Below are positions 7,040-11,542 of a stretch of 11,542 nucleotides of DNA, piece after piece. Under the pieces are notes generated by a model, which did not search any database, was not told the DNA's origin, and saw only the letters and a program-made list of their open reading frames with translations. Each line of letters begins with the position of its first letter. Position 1 is the stretch's first letter. The position numbers and the translations under genes were made by a program. This DNA comes from Phycisphaera mikurensis NBRC 102666 (GTDB lineage Bacteria > Planctomycetota > Phycisphaerae > Phycisphaerales > SM1A02), in the NCBI GenBank assembly GCA_945870475.1, contig CAMBSR010000049.1, positions 1 through 11,542 of the forward strand. The letters run 5' to 3'.

Positions 7040-7111
7040 GCCACCGTAGCTCAGTGGTAGAGCACACCCTTGGTAAGGGTGAGGTCGAGGGTTCAAGCCC
7101 CTTCGGTGGCT
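7040..7111 (+). tRNA. tRNA-Thr (anticodon GGT)
   Basis: A complete cloverleaf can be drawn. The acceptor is GCCACCG with CGGTGGC (7104-7110), the D stem GCTC/GAGC, and the anticodon stem CACCC/GGGTG with loop TTGGTAA giving anticodon GGT at 7072-7074. The T stem GAGGG/CCCTT has one G-T pair and a TTCAAGC loop. T is the discriminator base. The 3' CCA is not encoded, so a CCA-adding enzyme is needed. A tRNA-Thr ahead of tuf matches the thrT-tufB order of E. coli. Confidence 0.97.
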
Positions 7112-7217
7112 TCGGTCTGGCAGGCGCGGCCGCACCTGTCATCCTCGTTCTGATCGCGCGGCCAGCATCCAAGCGCTACCGCGCGCACACCTCTTTCTTC
7201 TCGGAGTAATCACCGCC

Positions 7218-8426
7218 ATGGCAAAGGGAACCTTCACCCGCACCAAGCCGCACGTCAACGTGGGCACCATCGGCCACGTCGACCACGGCAAGACGACGCT
7301 GACCGCCGCCATCACCGCCGTCCAGGCGGCGAAGGGCCTCAGCGCGCCCGTCGCCTACGACCAGGTCGCCAAGGCCTCGGAGTCGGAAGGCCGTCGTGAC
7401 CCGACCAAGATCGTGACGATCGCCACCTCGCACGTCGAGTACGAGACCCCGAACCGTCACTACGCGCACGTCGACTGCCCCGGCCACGCCGACTACGTGA
7501 AGAACATGATCACCGGTGCCGCCCAGATGGACGGCGCGATCCTGGTGGTGTCCGCCGCCGACGGCCCGATGCCGCAGACGCGCGAGCACATCCTCCTGGC
7601 CCGCCAGGTCGGCGTGCCGAAGATCGTGGTCTTCCTGAACAAGATCGACCTGGTCGACGATCCGGAGCTCCTGGACCTCATCGAGGTCGAGGTGCGCGAT
7701 CTGCTCACCAAGTACGGCTTCCCCGGCGACGAGACCCCCGTGGTCCGCGGTGCCGCCTTCCCGGCGCTCACCACCCCGGCCGACGCCAAGGCTTCGGAGT
7801 GCATCACGAAGCTCATGGAAGCGATCGACACCTACATCCCCGAGCCGCAGCGCGAGGTCGACAAGCCGTTCCTCATGAGCGTCGAAGACGTCTTCAGCAT
7901 CAAGGGCCGCGGCACCGTGTGCACGGGCCGTATCGAGCGCGGCATCGTGAAGGTCGGTGACGAAGTGGAGATCGTCGGTCTCCGCCCGAACCAGAAGACC
8001 ACGATCACCGGCGTCGAGATGTTCCAGAAGACCCTCGACCAGGGCATCGCCGGCGACAACGTCGGCTGCCTGATGCGCGGCGTGGAAAAGGACGACATCG
8101 AGCGTGGCCAGGTGCTGTGCAAGCCCGGTTCGATCAAGCCCCACACCAAGTTCGAGTCGCAGGTGTACGTGCTCACGAAGGAGGAAGGTGGTCGCCACAC
8201 TCCGTTCTTCAAGGGCTACAAGCCGCAGTTCTACTTCCGCACGACGGACATCACCGGCCAGATCGCGGAGCTCAAGGGCGCCGAGATGTGCATGCCCGGT
8301 GACAACATCACCATGCTCGTCGACCTTGGCGACAAGGGCGTCGCCATGGAAGAGGGCGTCCGCTTCGCAGTTCGCGAAGGCGGCCGCACCGTCGGCTCGG
8401 GCGTCGTGACGAAGATCATCGCCTGA
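7218..8426 (+). CDS. tuf: Elongation factor Tu
   Basis: This GTPase delivers aminoacyl-tRNA to the ribosome. At 402 residues it has the P-loop GHVDHGKT (19-26), switch II DCPGH (86-90, with catalytic His90), NKID (141-144), beta-barrel domain 2 from about 215 (KPFLMSVEDVFSIKGRGTVCTGRIERG) and domain 3 ending GGRTVGSGVVTKIIA. It is odd in switch I: the nearly universal ARGITIN before TSHVEY is replaced by SEGRRDPTKIVTIA, which keeps the Thr expected to bind magnesium (T67) but loses RGI and adds several residues. The G5 segment reads RGAAF, not the usual RGSAL. GGAG at 7203-7206 lies 11 bases before the ATG. The 106-base leader after tRNA-Thr has a pyrimidine-rich run before the GGAG. I recall similar switch I changes in planctomycete EF-Tu, from memory and unverified. 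Confidence 0.97.
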   Translation: MAKGTFTRTKPHVNVGTIGHVDHGKTTLTAAITAVQAAKGLSAPVAYDQVAKASESEGRRDPTKIVTIATSHVEYETPNRHYAHVDCPGHADYVKNMITGAAQMDGAILVVSAADGPMPQTREHILLARQVGVPKIVVFLNKIDLVDDPELLDLIEVEVRDLLTKYGFPGDETPVVRGAAFPALTTPADAKASECITKLMEAIDTYIPEPQREVDKPFLMSVEDVFSIKGRGTVCTGRIERGIVKVGDEVEIVGLRPNQKTTITGVEMFQKTLDQGIAGDNVGCLMRGVEKDDIERGQVLCKPGSIKPHTKFESQVYVLTKEEGGRHTPFFKGYKPQFYFRTTDITGQIAELKGAEMCMPGDNITMLVDLGDKGVAMEEGVRFAVREGGRTVGSGVVTKIIA

Positions 8427-8431
8427 CGCGC

Positions 8432-8454
8432 AAGCGTGAGGCGCTTCGAAGCGC
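8432..8454 (+). other. Two mutually exclusive hairpins just after tuf
   Basis: GCGCTTCGAAGCGC (8441-8454) is a perfect 14-base palindrome able to form a 5-bp hairpin. Its CGCTT half (8442-8446) can instead pair with AAGCG at 8432-8436. The two structures compete, as in attenuators, but both are short and no function is shown. Confidence 0.3.
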
Positions 8455-8489
8455 ACCCGTCACTTCTGTCTGACTGAATCGCCTTCCTC

Positions 8490-8520
8490 CCCCGCCGCAC
8501 GGCAACCCCGTGCGGCGGGG
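8490..8520 (+). terminator. Strong hairpin between tuf and rpmG, probable (partial) terminator
   Basis: CCCCGCCGCACGG (8490-8502) pairs perfectly over 13 bp with CCGTGCGGCGGGG (8508-8520) around a 5-base loop. It is followed by AAAGGAAAGG, not T, so it is not a textbook intrinsic terminator. It could lower read-through from the highly expressed tuf into rpmG-secE-nusG or protect the 3' end of tuf mRNA. Confidence 0.55.
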
Positions 8521-8593
8521 AAAGGAAAGGCGCGAGCGGCTGGTGGGCAGCCGGACACTGGCTGGACACAGCCCAAGCAACGAGGATTGACCG

Positions 8594-8773
8594 ATGGCAA
8601 AGCGAGCTCTTGACCGCGAATACGTGTGGCTCCAGTGCACCGAGACCGGCGACCTGAACTACCGGACCGAAATCCGCGTGAAGGGCGGCATCTCCGAGAA
8701 GGTGAAGGAGGGCTTCATGAAGTACAGCCCCCGCCTCCGGAAGCACACCCTGCACAAGATCAAGCGCAAGTGA
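8594..8773 (+). CDS. rpmG: 50S ribosomal protein L33, zinc-free type
   Basis: This small ribosomal protein of 59 residues begins MAKRALDREYVWLQC and ends SPRLRKHTLHKIKRK, the normal L33 pattern (YVWLQCTETGDLNYRT, residues 10-24, and YxPRLRKHT, 44-52). It sits on the large subunit near the E site. Only one cysteine (C15) remains; the other positions used for zinc binding in the C+ form are lost (S45 replaces a Cys in KYSPR). This suggests a zinc-independent paralogue. GAGG (8582-8585) precedes the ATG by 8 bases. Its place between tuf and tRNA-Trp is the conserved one. Confidence 0.95.
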   Translation: MAKRALDREYVWLQCTETGDLNYRTEIRVKGGISEKVKEGFMKYSPRLRKHTLHKIKRK

Positions 8774-8821
8774 TCCAATGCGGTCCGCGCCGGCCATCGG
8801 CCTGCGCGACCCGCGACCCGG

Positions 8822-8886
<65 letters not shown>

Positions 8887-8894
<8 letters not shown>

Positions 8895-8928
8895 TTCTTA
8901 CTCTGGCGTGTTTCGACTCTGGCGTGTT
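8887..8928 (+). repeat. Three tandem copies of the tRNA-Trp 3' end, 16-bp period
   Basis: CTGGCGTGTT occurs at 8887-8896, 8903-8912 and 8919-8928, spaced exactly 16 bases apart. The first copy is the acceptor 3' strand and discriminator of tRNA-Trp plus two bases. The two later copies lie in the spacer before secE and share the preceding ACTC/CTCT context. It looks like local duplication of the tRNA 3' end; an attachment-site remnant is possible, but no integrase is seen nearby. Confidence 0.85.
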
Positions 8929-8997
8929 TGGTCCGTGGCCCATGCCGAAACCGGCATCGGCCGGCCCGGCGCGCCCTGCAAACGAAGGAACCGAATC

Positions 8998-9420
8998 ATG
9001 GCATCCGAAGCGATCTACAAGAGCGGGCAGGGGTACTGGACGCGGATGGTCTCCGCGGCCGGCTTCGGCCTCCTGCTGGCGCAGGGCACCTTCTGGATCT
9101 GGACCAAGTTCGGCGCCGGCACCGTGGGCACCGCGCGCTACGTCGCCGCCGCCCTGGCGCTGGTCTTCCTTGCAGGGCTTGGTTCGACGATCTTCTGGGT
9201 GCTCGGCCGCAACTCGCGCACCGTCGACTTCCTGATCGCCACCGAAGGCGAGATGAAGAAGGTCAACTGGTCGAGCCGCCGCGAGGTGATGAGCTCCACC
9301 GGCGTCGTGATCTTCACGATGCTGACCATCGCGATCTTCTGCTTTGTCTGTGACCGCGTCTTTGCCTGGAGCTTCCTCCAGATCGGCGTGCTCGACAACA
9401 GCGTCCTTGAATCCGAATGA
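8998..9420 (+). CDS. secE: Preprotein translocase subunit SecE
   Basis: SecE stabilises SecY in the inner-membrane SecYEG channel. The 140-residue protein has likely membrane segments near residues 16-37, 48-70 and 101-125. It carries the conserved SecE core DFLIATEGEMKKVNWSSRRE (77-96, amphipathic helix with the KKVNW hinge) before the last segment. The three-segment layout matches the E. coli type, not the one-segment Gram-positive type. AAGGA (8985-8989) lies 8 bases before the ATG at 8998. The frame also opens upstream at 8872, inside the tRNA-Trp gene, but those residues are not conserved. The nusG frame starts at the secE stop (ATGA) or 36 bases after it, so the two are co-transcribed. 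Confidence 0.95.
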   Translation: MASEAIYKSGQGYWTRMVSAAGFGLLLAQGTFWIWTKFGAGTVGTARYVAAALALVFLAGLGSTIFWVLGRNSRTVDFLIATEGEMKKVNWSSRREVMSSTGVVIFTMLTIAIFCFVCDRVFAWSFLQIGVLDNSVLESE

Positions 9421-9441
9421 GCGCGCCGCACCGCGGCGCAC

Positions 9442-9446
9442 AGAGG
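9442..9446 (+). promoter_or_regulatory. Ribosome binding site deciding the nusG start
   Basis: AGAGG lies 9 bases before the ATG at 9456. The alternative ATG at 9417, which overlaps the secE stop, has no purine-rich site upstream but could be used by coupled re-initiation. Confidence 0.45.
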
Positions 9447-9455
9447 CAACCAACG

Positions 9456-10253
9456 ATGGACCTGACCAACGAAACCCATGACCACGCGGACGCCGGCGCA
9501 GATGCCGGCAGCACGCGCTCCGACGGCGGCAAGACCCTGTCGCGCGGCCGCGAGGCAATGTCCAAGATCTCCGGACCGCGCCTCGCGGACTTCGGCGTCG
9601 AGACCGGCAAGGCCCTCGAGCCGACCCGCCGCGGCAAGAAGGCCGCCGAAGTGGTCTCCGCGCCGCCGCAGGACGAGTCCGAGATGCCGATGTTCCGGCC
9701 GGGCTTCAACTGGTTCGTGCTGCGCGTTGCCTCCAACAAGGAGGATTCGGTCCGCAGCACGCTGCTGCGCAAGGTGCAGATCGAGGGCCTGGAGCAGGCC
9801 GTCGGCCGCATCATGGTGCCGACCGAGAAGACCAAGACCCTCAAGGCCGGCAAGCAGAAGATCACCGAGACCAAGCTCTACCCGGGCTACGTCTTCGTCG
9901 AGATGCGCCTCGAGGCCGATGGCCGCATCCCGCAGGACGTGTTCTTCCTGATCAAGGAAACCACGGGCGTCGGCGACTTCGTCGGCACCGCCGGCCGTCC
10001 CACCCCGATGGGCCCCGCCGAGGTCGAGAAGATGCTGTTCGACAGCCGCCCCGCGGAGCAGATGCCCCAGGTCAAGATGGACTTCGCCGCAGGCGACGCC
10101 GTCACGATCAAGGAAGGCCCGTTCCAGAACTACGAGGGCACCGTCGAGAGCACGATCCCGGACAAGGGAATCGTCCGCGTGCTGGTCACGATCTTCGGTC
10201 GGCAGGTGCCGGTCGACGTCGAGTACTGGCAGGTGGCCAAGGCCGGGACCTGA
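9456..10253 (+). CDS. nusG: Transcription termination/antitermination protein NusG
   Basis: NusG binds RNA polymerase to reduce pausing and recruits Rho or ribosomal protein S10. The NGN domain starts at FNWFVLRVASNKED (residues 84-97 from this start) and includes IMVPTEKTKTLKAGKQK (119-135), LYPGYVFVEM (141-150) and TTGVGDFVG (169-177). The KOW domain follows at DFAAGDAVTIKEGPFQNYEGTVE (209-231) and the protein ends with VTIFGRQVPVDVEYWQVAKAG. Typical NusG is about 180 residues; this one is 265, and the surplus is an N-terminal tail of about 83 residues rich in Asp, Ala, Gly and later Lys/Arg, probably disordered. I chose the ATG at 9456 for its AGAGG; 9417 would add 13 residues. It forms an operon with secE and is followed by a strong hairpin, not by rplK. 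Confidence 0.95.
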   Translation: MDLTNETHDHADAGADAGSTRSDGGKTLSRGREAMSKISGPRLADFGVETGKALEPTRRGKKAAEVVSAPPQDESEMPMFRPGFNWFVLRVASNKEDSVRSTLLRKVQIEGLEQAVGRIMVPTEKTKTLKAGKQKITETKLYPGYVFVEMRLEADGRIPQDVFFLIKETTGVGDFVGTAGRPTPMGPAEVEKMLFDSRPAEQMPQVKMDFAAGDAVTIKEGPFQNYEGTVESTIPDKGIVRVLVTIFGRQVPVDVEYWQVAKAGT

Positions 10254-10285
10254 GCCCGCGCACGGCGCGCAACCATGCAACCTTC

Positions 10286-10312
10286 CCGACCCCGCCTTTC
10301 CGGCGGGGTCGG
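10286..10312 (+). terminator. Intrinsic-type terminator after nusG
   Basis: CCGACCCCGCC (10286-10296) and GGCGGGGTCGG (10302-10312) form a perfect 11-bp GC-rich stem with a TTTCC loop, followed by TCGCTTTC. It lies 32 bases after the nusG stop and is the best terminator candidate in the window. It closes the tuf-nusG cluster. The rest of the 196-base gap up to the lipoprotein gene shows only a promoter-like element at its end. Confidence 0.7.
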
Positions 10313-10435
10313 TCGCTTTCGGGGGCGGTGGTTTTCCGGCTCCATCGCTCTCAGGGAGCAGGGCGGGAGGACGGGTCCGGCCGCTCGGCTTGGCCGTGGC
10401 GTTCCTTGCGTCGGTGGCCGTGCGCCGTGCAACGG

Positions 10436-10452
10436 CTAGACTTCCGCGCATG
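10436..10452 (+). promoter_or_regulatory. Leaderless-type promoter and start of the lipoprotein gene
   Basis: C-TAGACT-TCCGCGC-ATG places a -10-like hexamer (10437-10442) seven bases before the ATG at 10450, as at cysS and coaE. No Shine-Dalgarno sequence lies in between and no good -35 was seen. Confidence 0.5.
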
Positions 10453-11112
10453 TCGACGATTTCCATGGACCGGAACTCGGTTGCGCGCACCGGAACCCGC
10501 GCGTTCTCCCGCATCCTTGCCGCCGCGCTGCTCTGCACCGCCGGGATGGCCGTCACCGGCTGCTCCGCGCCGCGCACGTGGCCCTCGGTGAGCGGTTCGC
10601 CCGACATCTCCGTCGACACCCCGCCGCTGCCCGACGTGGTGGTCTCCGCGCTCAACTACGCGCACGAAGAGATCGCCAAGGGCACGCCCATGACCTACAA
10701 CCTGCCCACGGAGATGAACGTGGCCGCGTGGAACACGTTCGAGCGCCGGCTGGCCCCTGCGAAGCCCATGTGCCCCGGCGACACCGCCGTGTGGACCGTG
10801 CGCCAGGTGCGCATCGACGGCAGCAAGGCGCAGGTGGACATCGAGTACCCGTCGCGCGACGGCTTCTACCAGACCGTCACCGTGCACATGAGCGGCGCAA
10901 CGGGCGGCTTCGGCTACAAGCCCAACTTCCTGCAGTACTGGAAGGTGCCCGTCAAGGATCCGGTGTGCCAGCAGCCGCTGGGCGTCGTGGAGAAGCAGTG
11001 CGGTGCCGCCGCTGCCGAGAAGCTCCGCAAGGAGCGCGAGGCAGCCAATCCGTCCGGCGCCACGCCGCCGAAGGGCGCTGCCGCCGCTCCGGGCGAGGAG
11101 CCCTCGAAGTGA
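10450..11112 (+). CDS. Putative lipoprotein of unknown function
   Basis: I do not recognise this family. The 220-residue protein has a basic N-region, a hydrophobic stretch (about residues 21-37) and the lipobox AVTG-C with the acylated Cys at 38, so it should be anchored to a membrane and face the periplasm. The mature part has three more cysteines (108, 173, 184), an ordered-looking middle (about 60-170, with VWTVRQVRIDGSKAQVDIEYPSRDG-like beta-rich segments) and a low-complexity Ala/Pro/Lys/Glu tail from about 190. The ATG at 10450 follows a -10-like hexamer; an upstream start at 10390 would run through that promoter and precede the signal peptide with 20 unneeded residues. Its TGA overlaps the GTG of the prenyltransferase gene (GTGA), so the two are probably translated in a coupled way. 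A link to quinone or lipid metabolism is only a guess from that. Confidence 0.75.
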   Translation: MSTISMDRNSVARTGTRAFSRILAAALLCTAGMAVTGCSAPRTWPSVSGSPDISVDTPPLPDVVVSALNYAHEEIAKGTPMTYNLPTEMNVAAWNTFERRLAPAKPMCPGDTAVWTVRQVRIDGSKAQVDIEYPSRDGFYQTVTVHMSGATGGFGYKPNFLQYWKVPVKDPVCQQPLGVVEKQCGAAAAEKLRKEREAANPSGATPPKGAAAAPGEEPSK

Positions 11113-11542
11113 CGGCTGCGGGTCTCGCCGTCGCGCGCGAGATCGCCAAGGACATCAAGCTTTCGCACTCGGTCTTCGCCCTGCCGTTCGCGCTCCTGGG
11201 CGCGTTCGTGGCATTGCCGCCGGGGCCCATCGACTGGCCGCGCTTTGCGCTGACCGCCGCATTGGTGGTGGGCTGCATGGTCACTGCGCGCACGGCGGCG
11301 ATGGTCTCGAACCGCCTGCTCGATCGGCAGATCGATGCGGGCAACCCCCGCACCGCGGGCCGCGCGCTCCCTGCCGGACGCGTGGCGCCTGCGCAGGCGA
11401 AGGCCGCGCTTGCCGCGTCCGGCGCGCTCTTCGTGGGCTGCTGCGCGCTCTTTGCGCTGCTCCAGGGGAACCCGTGGCCGGTGGTGCTCTCGCTGCCGGT
11501 GCTTGCGTGGATCTGCGCGTACGGGCTCTTCAAGCGCTTCAC
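11109..11542 (+). CDS. UbiA-family prenyltransferase, 5' part (MqnP/UbiA-like; 3' end outside window)
   Basis: Integral membrane prenyltransferases of this family attach an isoprenoid chain to an aromatic acceptor in ubiquinone or menaquinone synthesis. The 144 visible codons show the N-terminal IKLSHSVFALPFALLGAFVA (16-35), hydrophobic helices at about 47-60, 95-108 and 116-130, and the first Asp-rich metal/diphosphate-binding motif NRLLDRQID (N68, D72, D76) followed by NPRTAGRALPAG (79-90). The NRxxDxxxDAxNPRT form is closest to the 4-hydroxybenzoate/futalosine-pathway type (MqnP), but the substrate cannot be fixed from a partial sequence. The GTG at 11109 overlaps the lipoprotein stop and places the family N-terminus correctly. 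The second Asp motif lies beyond the window. Confidence 0.88.
   Translation, partial: MTAAGLAVAREIAKDIKLSHSVFALPFALLGAFVALPPGPIDWPRFALTAALVVGCMVTARTAAMVSNRLLDRQIDAGNPRTAGRALPAGRVAPAQAKAALAASGALFVGCCALFALLQGNPWPVVLSLPVLAWICAYGLFKRF

Noticed and set aside
6857..7060. 67-codon + strand open frame between the prepilin-like gene and tRNA-Thr
   Set aside because: It overlaps the end of the prepilin-like gene, the promoter and the tRNA, and has no family signature or ribosome binding site.
7176..8456. 426-codon open frame on the - strand opposite tuf
   Set aside because: It is a mirror of the highly biased tuf codons, with no recognisable domain and no promoter or ribosome binding site.
9138..10655. 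505-codon open frame on the - strand across secE, nusG and the lipoprotein start
   Set aside because: It crosses three features on the other strand, including the terminator hairpin, and shows no family signature.

Overview
The window looks like chromosomal housekeeping DNA from a high-GC planctomycete-type bacterium, most plausibly of the Phycisphaerae lineage. This placement rests on four things seen here: an EF-Tu with an unusual switch I, a prepilin-like protein ending in a short LFLDAHV-type motif, frequent GTG starts, and a promoter arrangement that suggests leaderless mRNAs. It is inference from protein character; no 16S gene is present. All supported genes are on the + strand and packed densely, and no gap reaches 300 bases.

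Layout. Positions 1-1784 hold the end of a surface-polysaccharide locus: the 3' part of a Wzx-type flippase, overlapped (GTGA) by a WaaE/KdtX-like family 2 glycosyltransferase. Next come cysS (Cys-tRNA synthetase) and coaE (dephospho-CoA kinase), each with a -10-like hexamer 6-7 nt before its GTG start. A 225-base gap with hairpins, a direct repeat and a C/T-rich, G-poor stretch leads into rho, which has a Gly/His-rich N-terminus. A prepilin-like gene follows.

From 6969 to 10312 lies the conserved translation/transcription/secretion cluster: a good sigma70-type promoter, tRNA-Thr(GGT), tuf, rpmG (only 59 codons), tRNA-Trp(CCA), secE, nusG, then a strong hairpin. In many bacteria this order continues into rplK-rplA-rplJ-rplL-rpoBC. 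Here it stops at the hairpin and is followed by a small lipoprotein gene with a leaderless-type start, whose stop codon overlaps the start of a UbiA-family prenyltransferase cut off by the window end.

Working together, Rho and NusG (transcription termination and elongation), EF-Tu, L33, two tRNAs and CysRS (translation) and SecE (protein export) sit within about 8.5 kb. There is no mobile element, CRISPR array or defence system in view. The points most worth a second look are the shared leaderless start architecture, the altered EF-Tu switch I, the 16-bp-period tandem copies of the tRNA-Trp 3' end, the rho leader, and the N-terminal extensions of Rho and NusG.
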